Positions 8,430-17,247 of a stretch of 64,000 bases of DNA are shown here, one piece after another. The notes under the pieces were generated by a model. It saw only the letters and a program-made list of their open reading frames with translations, was not told the origin of the DNA and did not search any database. This DNA is from Acidimicrobiales bacterium (GTDB lineage: Bacteria; Actinomycetota; Acidimicrobiia; Acidimicrobiales; SZUA-35): positions 1 through 64,000 of the forward strand of contig JANQPB010000010.1 of the NCBI GenBank assembly GCA_028285495.1, given 5' to 3'. The number at the start of each line of letters is the position of its first letter. The first letter of the stretch is position 1. The position numbers and the translations under genes were made by a program.

Positions 8430-9769
8430 CCGCTTCGTCGAGTGCGGCGGTCCGCCCGACCCCGGCCGGCCCCGCAACCCCGTCCGCCGGACCGTCGCCG
8501 GCAGCCGGTGGCCCGGCTCGCGGCTCGCTGACGGCGGGCCCGGTCGGCAGCACCCCGAGCTTCCTCCGACGGTGGAACGTGATCCTGCTCGTGCTCGTCG
8601 GCTCGTTCGCCGTCGTCGGCTCGGTGTCCAGCCTGTTCGTCCGCTCGGCGTCGCTCGACACCGCCGACAGCACGGCGCCGGCCCTGGTCGGCGTCCAGGA
8701 CGTGTTCGCCAGCGTCGCCGAGGCCAACACCGCGGCCACCGCCGCCTTCCTCGCCACCGATGCCACCGGCGTCGAGGACCGGATCAACCGGAACCTCTAC
8801 CAGGACGCCATCCGCCGGGCCGCAGCCCAGTCCGAGGACGTGTCGGCCACGATCGGCGACGACGCCGAGGCCCACGAGGCGCTCAAGGACATCGCCGTCA
8901 GCCTCAATGCCTACAGCGGCCGGATCGAGGCCTCACGGGTCGAGAGCATCAATCGGCTGCCCGGCGCCGACGATGAGCTCCGCCAGGCGCTGCAACTGGT
9001 CAGCGGCGACATCGCCGACTCGGTGGCGACGGTGACCGAGCGGGGTCAGGTCCAGCTCGACGACGAGCGCACCACCGGCCGGTGGCTGACCTGGGGGGCG
9101 ATCGCCCTCGGCGTGATCACCCTGGCCGCCCTCCTCCGTGTCCAGGCCGGGCTGCTGCGGCGGACGAACCGCATCCTCAACCCGTTGCTGGTGCTGGCCA
9201 CGGCGCTGCTCGCCACCGTCGTCGGCTACCTGGTGATCGGGCCGACGGCCCGGGCCCAGGCGCTCGACCAGGCCTCGACCGGCGGCTACGACACGATCGC
9301 CACCACCTCGGCCATCCAGACCGCCGCCTTCGACCTCCAATCCCAGCTCAGCCTCAAGATCCTCGACGGCCAGGGCGGCGGGCTCGACGACGCCCATGCG
9401 AGCGTCGAGAGCCAGATCGCCGCCGTCTCCGCTGCGGTCGACTCGGAGCGGGAGCGGGCGGCGGCCGACAACCTGGAGATCCGATGGGCCCGGTACGCCG
9501 AGGTGGCGACGGCGATCGAGGACGAGGTCGACGCCGGCCGCCGTGACGAGGCGGTGGCCCTGTTCCAGGGCGAGGGCCTGTCGACGTTCAACGGTCTGAA
9601 CACCGCGGTCGAGAGCGTGCTGTCCGACAACCGGCAACAGTTCCTCGACGGGGTCGACCGGGCCCGCAGCGCCGTCGCCATCACGCCGTTCCTCACCATC
9701 ATCCTCCCGGTGCTGGCGGCGCTGGCCATCCTGCTGGCCATCCAGCGCCGCCTCGGGGAGTACCGATGA
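8426..9769 (+). CDS. Four-helix membrane sensor protein, GlnX-like
   Basis: A 447-residue membrane protein. Helices lie at about 51-72, 220-238, 250-272 and 420-440. The first pair encloses an extracytoplasmic helical domain of about 145 residues and the second pair a similar one. This 4-TM, two-ectodomain layout matches mycobacterial GlnX, which passes a signal from the binding lipoprotein GlnH to PknG. Here it is divergent from the PknG operon and overlaps a binding lipoprotein gene by 4 nt (ATGA), the same three-part logic. The frame has no ATG or GTG before the first helix, so a TTG at 8426 is taken as the start; this is uncertain. The GlnX relation rests on topology and context. Confidence 0.75.
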   Translation: MTASSSAAVRPTPAGPATPSAGPSPAAGGPARGSLTAGPVGSTPSFLRRWNVILLVLVGSFAVVGSVSSLFVRSASLDTADSTAPALVGVQDVFASVAEANTAATAAFLATDATGVEDRINRNLYQDAIRRAAAQSEDVSATIGDDAEAHEALKDIAVSLNAYSGRIEASRVESINRLPGADDELRQALQLVSGDIADSVATVTERGQVQLDDERTTGRWLTWGAIALGVITLAALLRVQAGLLRRTNRILNPLLVLATALLATVVGYLVIGPTARAQALDQASTGGYDTIATTSAIQTAAFDLQSQLSLKILDGQGGGLDDAHASVESQIAAVSAAVDSERERAAADNLEIRWARYAEVATAIEDEVDAGRRDEAVALFQGEGLSTFNGLNTAVESVLSDNRQQFLDGVDRARSAVAITPFLTIILPVLAALAILLAIQRRLGEYR

Positions 9770-10995
9770 CCGGCTCCGGTCGCCGCCGGCCCGGCCGGAT
9801 CCGGGCCGGTGGGACACCGACCGCAGCGCCGGTCGCTCGGCGCTCGGTGCTCAGCCGGCGTCGGTTCCTGGCCCTGGCCGGAGCGGCTGGCCTGACCGCC
9901 TGCGTCGACGCCGGCGACGACCGCACGATCGACCTCGGTGGCCGGGATCGGCTACGCATCCTGAACTGGCCCGACTACATCGACGCCGACGAGAACGATC
10001 TGACCGACTACCCCGGTGGCACGCTGGCCGAGCTGTCGACCGAGCGCCGCATGAGCATCGACTACGAACCCGGTTACACCGACAACATCGACGGCTTCGA
10101 GCTGGTGCTCGACCGGGCGGTGAACGCAGACGAGCCGGCCTACGACATCGTGGTCCCGACCAACTGGCGGGCGGCCCAGATGATCAACAACGGCTGGGTC
10201 GAGCCGATCCCGATCGAGATCGTGCCAAACCACTCGAACATCGATCCGGCGTTCCTGACCAACAGCTGGGATCGGGGCTGCCGGTTCCAGATGCCGTGGC
10301 AGGCCGGCATCACGGGGATCGCCTACGACCCGGCCCAGGTCGAGGCCCTGATCGGTGGGCCGATCACCTCGATCGCCCAGCTCTTCGAACCGGCCCTCGC
10401 CGGTCGGGTCGGCTTCATCGGCGAGATGCGGGAGGCCGTCGGCCTGGTCATGCTGGCCAACGGCGACGACCCCAGCCGACCGACCGGGCCGGCGGCGGCC
10501 GCCGCCCTCGATCGGATCGTCGAGCTCGACGATCGGGGCCAGATCGGTGCCTTCACCTTCGAGGACTTCGCCCCCCGGCTGGCCAGCGGCGAGCTGGCGG
10601 CGGCGATGGCCTGGTCTGGCGACGCCGCCCTGTTGCAGGCCGGCCGGCCCGACATCGAGTTCGTCGTGCCGGACGAGGGCGCCATCCAGTGGTTCGACAC
10701 GATGGTCATCCCGGCCCGGGCGGCCAACGTCGCCGCCGCCGGCCGGTTCATGGACTTCGTGTACGACCCGGCCAACGCAGCCAGGATCACCCGCTGGGTC
10801 GGCTACATCTCGCCCGTGCTCGGCGTGCAGGAGTTCCTGGCCGATCAGGGTGGCGACGACGCCGCCCTGGCCGCCAACCCGCTGCTGTTCCCCGATCTGG
10901 CCACCCGAGCCCGGCTGTTCACCTGGGGCGGCCTCGACCAGGACACCGAGGACCTGCTCGACGAGCAGTACGCCGCCCTGCTGCCCGAGGCCTAG
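9766..10995 (+). CDS. PotD-like (polyamine-type) solute-binding lipoprotein
   Basis: A 409-residue exported binding protein. The N-terminus has a Tat-like twin-arginine stretch (RRRFLALAG) and a lipobox LTAC, so it should be anchored outside the membrane. The mature part begins with LRILNWPDYID and continues with a MPWQAGITGIAYDP block, both typical of the PotD/PotF spermidine/putrescine-binding family. No permease or ATPase gene for a polyamine importer lies next to it. It follows the GlnX-like sensor by a 4-nt overlap and precedes a PLP decarboxylase by 37 nt. A sensing role like that of GlnH is therefore more likely than transport. The ligand is inferred from family only. Confidence 0.85.
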   Translation: MTGSGRRRPGRIRAGGTPTAAPVARRSVLSRRRFLALAGAAGLTACVDAGDDRTIDLGGRDRLRILNWPDYIDADENDLTDYPGGTLAELSTERRMSIDYEPGYTDNIDGFELVLDRAVNADEPAYDIVVPTNWRAAQMINNGWVEPIPIEIVPNHSNIDPAFLTNSWDRGCRFQMPWQAGITGIAYDPAQVEALIGGPITSIAQLFEPALAGRVGFIGEMREAVGLVMLANGDDPSRPTGPAAAAALDRIVELDDRGQIGAFTFEDFAPRLASGELAAAMAWSGDAALLQAGRPDIEFVVPDEGAIQWFDTMVIPARAANVAAAGRFMDFVYDPANAARITRWVGYISPVLGVQEFLADQGGDDAALAANPLLFPDLATRARLFTWGGLDQDTEDLLDEQYAALLPEA

Positions 10996-11032
10996 GCCGG
11001 GTCGACAGGTCGCGAAGCCGGGAGGTAGGGCC

Positions 11033-12400
11033 ATGATGCACGACTACACCGACGACACCGAGGCCCTGGCCGACGAGATCGTCGAGTTCGCCCGGTGGCG
11101 GACCCGCCTCGACCCGATCCCCCTCGGCGAGGCCCGATCGGCCGATGAGCTGGTCGAGCTGGTCGGGCCGACCGTGACGGCCGAGGGCATCGGCGGTCAC
11201 CGGGCGCTCGAGCTGTTCCGCGACGTGCTGGCCCCGTCGTGCCTGTCGGTCGACTTCACCCGCTACCTGTCGTTCGTGCCGGCCGCCCCGACCGAGGCCG
11301 CCGTGCTGTTCGACCTGGTCGTCGGCGCCTTCTCGATCTACGGCGGCTCCTGGATCGAGGGCTCGGGTGCGGCCCACGCCGAGAACGAGGCGCTGCGCTG
11401 GCTGTCGGACCGGTGCGGCCTACCGGCCGAGGCCGGCGGGGTGTTCGTGCCCGGTGGGACGATGGGCAACCTGTCGGCCATGGTCGGCTCCCGGGGTGCC
11501 GCCGAGGCCCGCCTGGCCGCCGTCGGGCGGCCCCGCCCGGATCGGTGGGCCTTCGTGGTCGCCGACTCGGCCCACTCGTCGATCCCGTCCGCCGCCCGGG
11601 TCATGGACGCCGACCTGATCCCGGTTCCGGTCGACGACGACGGCCGGCTCACCGGCGACGGTGTCGCCGCCGCCCTCGACGCCAACGGCGACCGGGTGGC
11701 CGGGGTCGTCGCCACCGCCGGCACGACCAACACCGGGGTGATCGACGACCTTCGCGGCATCGGCGAGGCGTGCCGGAGCCGGGGCGTGTTCTTCCACGTC
11801 GATGCCGCCTACGGCGGTGGCGCCCTGGCCGCCCCGACCTCGCGACCGTGGTTCGACGGGATCGAGCTGGCCGATTCGGTGATCATCGACCCCCACAAGT
11901 GGCTGTTCGCCCCCTACGACTGCTGCGCCCTCCTGTGGCGGGACCCGGACGAGGGCCGTGCGGTCCACGCCCAGCACGCCGACTACCTCGCCTTCCTCGA
12001 CGCGAAGGGCGACTGGAACCCGAGCGACTTCGCCATCCACCTCACCCGCCGGTCCCGCGGCCTGCCGTTCTGGTTCTCGCTCGCCACCTACGGCACCGAC
12101 GCCTACGCCGAGGCCATCGAGACCACCCTCGACCTGGCGACCCGCTCGGCCAAGCTGATCGACTCGCTGCCCCATGTCGCCACGGTCCGCCCGCCCGGGC
12201 TGAGCATCGTGGTCTTCGAGCGGACGGGGTGGGACGCCGGCCGGTACCAGGCCTGGACCGAGCGGGCCCTGGCCGACGGCACCGCCTTCGTCGTGCCCAG
12301 CCGCTACCGCGGCCGCCCGGTGTTCCGCTTCTGCTTCGTCAACCCCCGCACCACCATCGACGAGATCCGCCTGATCCTCGACTCGATGGCCGACACCTGA
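11033..12400 (+). CDS. PLP-dependent group II amino-acid decarboxylase
   Basis: A 455-residue fold-type I PLP enzyme of the aromatic-amino-acid/glutamate/diaminobutyrate decarboxylase group. The cofactor lysine is Lys289 in IIDPHKWLF, preceded by the HVDAAYGGG block that holds the PLP-ring residues. The product would be an amine or polyamine precursor; the substrate cannot be read from the sequence. GGAGG at 11021-11025 sits 7 nt before the ATG at 11033 (a second ATG follows at 11036). It lies 37 nt after a polyamine-type binding protein, so the enzyme may make or control the amine sensed by that protein. This link is a hypothesis. Confidence 0.88.
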   Translation: MMHDYTDDTEALADEIVEFARWRTRLDPIPLGEARSADELVELVGPTVTAEGIGGHRALELFRDVLAPSCLSVDFTRYLSFVPAAPTEAAVLFDLVVGAFSIYGGSWIEGSGAAHAENEALRWLSDRCGLPAEAGGVFVPGGTMGNLSAMVGSRGAAEARLAAVGRPRPDRWAFVVADSAHSSIPSAARVMDADLIPVPVDDDGRLTGDGVAAALDANGDRVAGVVATAGTTNTGVIDDLRGIGEACRSRGVFFHVDAAYGGGALAAPTSRPWFDGIELADSVIIDPHKWLFAPYDCCALLWRDPDEGRAVHAQHADYLAFLDAKGDWNPSDFAIHLTRRSRGLPFWFSLATYGTDAYAEAIETTLDLATRSAKLIDSLPHVATVRPPGLSIVVFERTGWDAGRYQAWTERALADGTAFVVPSRYRGRPVFRFCFVNPRTTIDEIRLILDSMADT

Positions 12401-12462
12401 CGGCTCGCCGGCCGGCACGATCGGGGCTTCGACGCAGCTGTCGTCGGCGTCGGCGCCGCGAC

Positions 12463-12479
12463 TAACGTCACCCCCCATG
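12463..12479 (+). promoter_or_regulatory. Leaderless promoter: TAACGT 8 nt before the ATG
   Basis: The -10 hexamer TAACGT (12463-12468) is followed by 8 nt and then the ATG at 12477, with no Shine-Dalgarno sequence between. Transcription should start at or next to the A of the start codon, giving a leaderless mRNA. Confidence 0.6.
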
Positions 12480-13619
12480 ACCTCGCCCCCTCGGCCGACG
12501 GAGGAGTCCCGGCGGCGAGCCGAGGCCCTGTTGACCGACAACGGGCTCGACCTGACGTGGCTCGAAGACGTCCTCGACCGGGCCGGCATCGGCGATCGGC
12601 TGGCCGGGCTCGACGTCGGTGTTGTCGGCACCGGCCAGGTCGGCGACAACGTCCGCTGCCACCTCACCTGGGCCCCCGGGGCCGACGGCGACGGCGACGG
12701 CGACGACGGACCGGCGCCACCGCCGACGTCGGTGATCCTCAAGCTGCCGTCGGCCGACGAGACCAGCAGGGCCACCGGCGGCGCCACCCGCTCGTACGTC
12801 CGCGAGGTCGGCTTCTACCGAGACGTCGCCCCCTCGGTCGACATCCGCGTGCCGGCCGTGCACCACCTGTGGGAGGACCCGCCCACCAACCGGTTCGTCC
12901 TGGTCATGGAGGACATCACGCCGGCGGAGACCGGCGATCAGCTCACCGGCTGCTCGCTCGACCGGGCCGAGCTCGCGGTCGACGCCGCGGCGGCCCTCCA
13001 CGGCTCGACGTGGGGTCGGACCGACGAGCTGGCCGGGCTCGACTGGGTCGATGCGCCATCCGAGGAGCGCCGGGCCCAACACCGGGAACTGCTGGCGATG
13101 GTGTTCCCCGGCTTCGTCGACCGCTACGGGGACCGGCTCGGCCACGACGACCTGGCCGTCGGCCACTGGCTGGCCGAGCGCTACGGGAACTGGCAGGCGA
13201 CCAGGACCACGCCCGAGTGCCTCGTCCACGGCGACTTCCGGCTCGACAACGTGCTGTTCGGGCTCGACCGTCCGGCGCCACCGATCACCACGGTCGACTG
13301 GCAGACGGCGTCGCTCGGCTCGGCCCTCAACGACGTGGCCTACTTCCTGAGCGGCAGCCTGGCCCCCGACCGGCTGGCCGCCGTCGAGGACGAGCTGCTC
13401 GACCGCTACCGCCGGGGGCTCGCCGATCGCGGCGTCGAGCTCGACGCCGAGCGGGTGGCCCGCGAGTACGCCCTCGGGGCGCCGACCGGGTACGTGATGG
13501 CGGTGATCGCCTCCCAGATCGTCGGTCAGACCGACCGGGGCGACGAGATGTTCCTGGTGATGGCCCGGGGCTCCGCGGCCCTGACCCGGCGGCTCGACAC
13601 CGCCGGCCTGGTCGGCTGA
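12477..13619 (+). CDS. Aminoglycoside-phosphotransferase-fold family protein
   Basis: A 380-residue APH/choline-kinase-fold protein. It has the kinase-like FVLVMEDI hinge, the catalytic loop CLVHGDFRLDN with Asp253, and a following TVDWQ metal-binding segment. Homologues next to acyl-CoA dehydrogenases in actinobacteria are usually small-molecule kinases of unknown substrate rather than resistance enzymes. The next gene, 31 bp on, encodes an acyl-CoA dehydrogenase/flavin monooxygenase-like protein, which fits that pattern. No signal peptide is seen. A leaderless promoter precedes the ATG. I do not assign resistance. Confidence 0.8.
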   Translation: MTSPPRPTEESRRRAEALLTDNGLDLTWLEDVLDRAGIGDRLAGLDVGVVGTGQVGDNVRCHLTWAPGADGDGDGDDGPAPPPTSVILKLPSADETSRATGGATRSYVREVGFYRDVAPSVDIRVPAVHHLWEDPPTNRFVLVMEDITPAETGDQLTGCSLDRAELAVDAAAALHGSTWGRTDELAGLDWVDAPSEERRAQHRELLAMVFPGFVDRYGDRLGHDDLAVGHWLAERYGNWQATRTTPECLVHGDFRLDNVLFGLDRPAPPITTVDWQTASLGSALNDVAYFLSGSLAPDRLAAVEDELLDRYRRGLADRGVELDAERVAREYALGAPTGYVMAVIASQIVGQTDRGDEMFLVMARGSAALTRRLDTAGLVG

Positions 13620-13650
13620 GGGCCGGCGGCTCGGCGGCGGTACCGAAACG

Positions 13651-14898
13651 ATGGACGACCGGACGGGAGGGACCGAACCCGATCGGGTCGACCGTGCCGA
13701 GACCGACGGGCGCACGGCACCCGACGCCGGTGCGCCCTCGGCCGGGAGCGGGCCGGACCAGCTCGTGGCGGCCGTCGAGGCGATGCAGCCCCTCGTCGCC
13801 CAGCACGCCGACTGGGCCAACGAGCACCGCCGGCCCCACCCCGACGTCTTCGCCGCCCTGTCCTCGGCCGGGCTCCTCCGCCTCATCGCCCCCGTCGCCT
13901 ACGGCGGGGGCGGGATCGGGCCCCGACCGTTCCTGGCCCTGATCGAGGCCCTGGCCCGGGTCGACGGCTCGACGGCCTGGACGGCGATGACGCTGAACGA
14001 GGAGATCGGGATCGCCTCGTCGTACCTGCCGCCCGAGTCGATGACCGAGCTGTTGACCGGGCGGCCCGAGACGATCGTGGCCGGGGCCGGGCTCCCGATC
14101 GGCCGGGCCACCCGCGTCGAGGGCGGCTGGCGGATCGAGGGCCGCTGGTCCTTCGTGTCCGGGGTGCCGGTGGCCGACCGGGTGATCGTCGGGTCGTGGA
14201 TCGACCGCGAGGACTCGCCGAGCGGGCGCCGGGCGTGCTTCACGCTGATCCCGACCGACGAGGTGACGATCGTCGACACCTGGCACACCGCCGGCCTGCG
14301 TGGGACCGGCAGCAACGACGTCGTCGTCGACGGCGTCGTCGTGCCCGACCGGTTTGCCGGCGTGACCGACTTCCGGGGCCCGACCCGGCCCGAGGCTCCC
14401 TACTACCGGCTGCCCAGCGGGCTGCGGTTCCCGTGGCCGAAGGTCGGGGTGGCGACCGGGATCGCCAGGGCCGCCATCGACGCGTTCCGGGAGCTGGCCG
14501 CGACCAAGCGGTCGTCGTACCCGCCCCGTTTGCTGGCCGAGCGCCCAGACGCCCAGGCGGCGATGGCCCGGAGTGAGGCCCTGGTCGGGTCCGGCCGGGC
14601 CTGGGCGGCGGCGATGGCCGACGAGATCTGGGCCCTGGCCGAGGCCGGCGAGCCGATCGATCCCGAGCTGCACGCCAGGGCCCGGCTGTCCGCCGCCTCG
14701 GCGGTCGACGGGGCCGTCCGGGCCGTCGAGACCCTGGCCTCGGCCGCCGGGACCACCGCCGGCCGGCTCGACGGACCATGGCCCCGCCTGCTGGCCGACG
14801 TCCGCTCGGTCAGCCAGCACTTCATGGTCGGCCCCCAGCAGGCCCAGACCGCCGGTCGGGTGCTGCTCGGCCTGCCGCCGGACGACCCGGCGTTCTGA
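13651..14898 (+). CDS. Acyl-CoA dehydrogenase-fold flavoprotein, probably group D flavin monooxygenase
   Basis: A 415-residue protein with the acyl-CoA dehydrogenase fold. The conserved blocks are GLLRLIAPVAYGG, a WHTAGLRGTGSNDV segment typical of HsaA/DszC-type monooxygenases, and a C-terminal SVSQHFMVGPQQ...GRVLLG block. The catalytic glutamate region of true acyl-CoA dehydrogenases is not evident. I therefore favour a two-component FMNH2- or FADH2-dependent monooxygenase, but no flavin reductase lies nearby. It follows the APH-fold gene on the same strand. The ATG at 13651 lies 31 bp after the previous stop and has weak Shine-Dalgarno support; residues 1-35 are low complexity. Confidence 0.75.
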   Translation: MDDRTGGTEPDRVDRAETDGRTAPDAGAPSAGSGPDQLVAAVEAMQPLVAQHADWANEHRRPHPDVFAALSSAGLLRLIAPVAYGGGGIGPRPFLALIEALARVDGSTAWTAMTLNEEIGIASSYLPPESMTELLTGRPETIVAGAGLPIGRATRVEGGWRIEGRWSFVSGVPVADRVIVGSWIDREDSPSGRRACFTLIPTDEVTIVDTWHTAGLRGTGSNDVVVDGVVVPDRFAGVTDFRGPTRPEAPYYRLPSGLRFPWPKVGVATGIARAAIDAFRELAATKRSSYPPRLLAERPDAQAAMARSEALVGSGRAWAAAMADEIWALAEAGEPIDPELHARARLSAASAVDGAVRAVETLASAAGTTAGRLDGPWPRLLADVRSVSQHFMVGPQQAQTAGRVLLGLPPDDPAF

Positions 14899-14959
14899 CC
14901 TATCGGGCCCCCGCTCGGCCGGTGGCGCCGGCCGCAGGCTGCGGCGCCCGGTGCTCGTG

Positions 14960-15520
14960 CTAGTGGGACGAGCGGGAGACCTGGCGCTGGGCCACCTCGA
15001 CCAGCTCGCCGGCCCGGATCTCGTACGAGACCACCCGGTCGACCGAGTGCTGGCCCTGGCGGGCCTTGCCTCTGACCACGTCGACCTCCATCCCCTCGAG
15101 CAGCGGGAGCAGGGCCACCGCCCGGAACCCGTCGCGGGTGCCGGGGGTCGACCGCTTGTCCTCCCGGATCAGGTCGTGGCTGTCCCACACCCAGGTGTCG
15201 TCGATGCTCACGAACCGGCAGGTGTGGCTGCTCCGGCTCGACCAGACGAGACCGCCGGGGCAGACCAGGACGGTGCCCTCGACCCAGGGCAGGTGGGCCA
15301 GCCCGTCGCTGCCGAAGCCGGTCTCGAACGCCTGGGCGATGATCTCGTCGAGGTCGCCTCGGGCCACCGCCCGGGTCGCCTGCTCCTGCCGGGCGGCGGC
15401 GGCCAGGTTGGCCAGCTGGTCGTCGTCGAGACGGCCGAGCACGCGCCGCACCTCGTCCGGCTCGGCCAGGAGCTTGGCCGCCGCCCCGAGCCGTCTGGTC
15501 GAAGCCGGTCCGTCGGTCAT
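14960..15520 (-). CDS. Hypothetical protein
   Basis: An unrecognised 186-residue soluble protein: helical N-terminal third (LAEPDEVRRVLGRLDDDQLANLAAAARQ) and a beta-rich C-terminal part containing WVEGTVLVCPGGLVW and DDTWVWDSHDLI. There is no signal peptide or membrane helix. The ATG at 15520 shares one base with the MOSC gene stop (TGATG); a GTG at 15523 is an alternative. It is the last gene of a leftward run after MOSC and MeaB, so it is probably co-transcribed, but its context does not reveal a function. Confidence 0.7.
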   Translation of the reverse strand: MTDGPASTRRLGAAAKLLAEPDEVRRVLGRLDDDQLANLAAAARQEQATRAVARGDLDEIIAQAFETGFGSDGLAHLPWVEGTVLVCPGGLVWSSRSSHTCRFVSIDDTWVWDSHDLIREDKRSTPGTRDGFRAVALLPLLEGMEVDVVRGKARQGQHSVDRVVSYEIRAGELVEVAQRQVSRSSH

Positions 15521-16170
15521 CACCGGTCGAGACTACTGGTGGCCCACTCCTTCCAGGCGTCCGACAGCTCGGGGACCTCGAGCAGCCGCTCGACCCGGCC
15601 CCGGTCGCGGTTGCGGTCGGCGTACAGTCCGGCGACGTGCCCGACGGTCACGCCGTGGTCGGGCACCTGGTCGACGACGATCTCGTCGCCGGCCTGCAGC
15701 GAGCCCTCGCCGACGATCCGGAGATAGGCGCCGGGGCGACCCGCGGCGGTGAACCGCTGGATGAACCGGTTGTCGTCCATGCGGAGGTTCAGCTTCCAGC
15801 ACGGCACGCGGGGCTCGCTGACCTCGAAGGTGGCGGTGCCGATCCGCCAGCGGGTCCCGATCACCGCGCCGGTCAGGTCGACGCCCTCGGTGCTCAGGTT
15901 CTCGCCGAAGCCGCCGGCGTCGAGCGTTCGGCCGAGCTCGCCCTCCCACCAGTGGCGGTCTTCGACCGCATAGGCGTAGACGGCCTTGTCGACCCCGCCG
16001 TGGACCCGGCGGTCGGCCTGGTCGTCGCCGACGAGGTTCACGCCCCTGGCCTCGACCGGCCCATCGATCGGGGCCTTCCAGATGGCGGTCGTCGCCGGTT
16101 GGCCGTTGCGGTCGACGGTCCGGGGCACTCCGACGTTGATCGTGGCCACCCGGGCCGGCCCGGCGCTCAC
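15520..16170 (-). CDS. MOSC-domain protein (YiiM-like)
   Basis: A 216-residue MOSC-fold protein. The family blocks are visible: VHGGVDKAVYAY, FGENLSTEGVDL, IGTATFEVSEPRVPCWKL with the conserved Cys, and GRPGAYLRIVGEG. MOSC proteins bind a molybdenum-cofactor sulfur group through that Cys; YiiM-type members reduce N-hydroxylated bases. The GTG at 16170 overlaps the MeaB stop by 4 nt (GTGA), which sets the start even though the frame is open further upstream. A molybdate importer lies far downstream at 61.8-64 kb and is not directly linked. Confidence 0.85.
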   Translation of the reverse strand: MSAGPARVATINVGVPRTVDRNGQPATTAIWKAPIDGPVEARGVNLVGDDQADRRVHGGVDKAVYAYAVEDRHWWEGELGRTLDAGGFGENLSTEGVDLTGAVIGTRWRIGTATFEVSEPRVPCWKLNLRMDDNRFIQRFTAAGRPGAYLRIVGEGSLQAGDEIVVDQVPDHGVTVGHVAGLYADRNRDRGRVERLLEVPELSDAWKEWATSSLDR

Positions 16171-17231
16171 GACCGCGGCTCCGAGCGGGGGTCGAGCCCC
16201 GGCTCGAGCTGCGGTCCGAGGAGGGCGTCGAGGAGCTTGGCCGAGGCCCCGGTCGGCGAGAGGGCGCCGTCGGTGACGTGGGCGACCAATTCGCGGCCAA
16301 CGTCGGAGTCCATGGCCTCGTCGATCCGGTTGGCCAGGGCCTGGGACATGCGGGCCCTGACCTCGGTCCGGATCCGGTGATGGCGACGGCGGAGTCGCTG
16401 ACCGCGCTCGTCGAGGCTGATCAGGTGGGCCTCGACTGCGGCCCACACGTCGGCCTCGCCGGTGCCCTCCAGGGCCGAGCACATCACGATCGGCGGCCGG
16501 TAGCCGTCGCCGCCGTCGGTCGTGTCCTGACCGGTCAGGTGGCTCAGGTCGAGCATGAGGTCGAGGTCTCGCCTGACGTCGTTGGCCCCCGGCCGGTCGG
16601 CCTTGTTGACCACGAACACGTCGGCCACCTCGAGCAGGCCGGCCTTGTTGGCCTGGACGGCGTCGCCCATCCCCGGGGTCATCACGACGACGGCGGTGTC
16701 GGCGGCGGCGACGACGTCGACCTCGACCTGGCCGACACCGACCGTCTCGATGATCACCGGGTCGTAGCCCATGGCGTCGAACAGCCGCACGGCCAGCGGG
16801 ACGGCCAGCGCCAACCCGCCGGAGTGGCCACGGGTGGCCATCGAGCGGATGAAGGTCCGGTCGCCGACCTCGGGGGCCACGGTCAGGTCCTCGGTGGTGT
16901 CGGACATGCGGATCCGGTCACCGAGGATGGCGCCGCCGGTGAGGGGCGACGACGGGTCGACGGCCAGCACCGCCGGTCGCCGACCGGCGCCGGCCAGGTG
17001 CACGACGAGCCGGCCGGTCAGGGTCGACTTCCCGGCCCCGGGAGCGCCGGTGATGCCGACGATGTGGGCCGCCCCGGCGTCGGGGTTGGCCAGCTCACCG
17101 ATCGTCTCGGCGTCCCGGCCGCCTCGCTCGACCAGCGTCAGGAGCCGGCCGAGGGCCCGCCGGTTGCCACCCCTGGCTGCCGTGTAGAGCTCGTCGATCG
17201 AGGCGTTGCGGGAGAGCTTGGTGGTGGCCAT
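16167..17231 (-). CDS. meaB: MeaB/ArgK-family G3E GTPase, B12-mutase chaperone
   Basis: A 354-residue P-loop GTPase. The Walker A motif GAPGAGKST is at residues 62-70, followed by the family blocks LAVDPSSPLTGGAILGDRIRM, FIRSMATRGHSGGLA and the base-recognition VVNKADRPGA. MeaB proteins gate cofactor loading and protect adenosylcobalamin-dependent acyl-CoA mutases. Here the two mutase subunits are encoded directly upstream, 16 bp away, on the same strand, which fits that job. Length and C-terminal helices are as in the family. Confidence 0.93.
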   Translation of the reverse strand: MATTKLSRNASIDELYTAARGGNRRALGRLLTLVERGGRDAETIGELANPDAGAAHIVGITGAPGAGKSTLTGRLVVHLAGAGRRPAVLAVDPSSPLTGGAILGDRIRMSDTTEDLTVAPEVGDRTFIRSMATRGHSGGLALAVPLAVRLFDAMGYDPVIIETVGVGQVEVDVVAAADTAVVVMTPGMGDAVQANKAGLLEVADVFVVNKADRPGANDVRRDLDLMLDLSHLTGQDTTDGGDGYRPPIVMCSALEGTGEADVWAAVEAHLISLDERGQRLRRRHHRIRTEVRARMSQALANRIDEAMDSDVGRELVAHVTDGALSPTGASAKLLDALLGPQLEPGLDPRSEPRS

Positions 17232-17247
17232 GCGGGCGCCGCCCGCC

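Noticed and set aside
12477..13619. Aminoglycoside resistance phosphotransferase
   Set aside because: The fold matches, but the neighbour is an acyl-CoA dehydrogenase-like gene and such proteins in actinobacteria are a broad family without resistance function.
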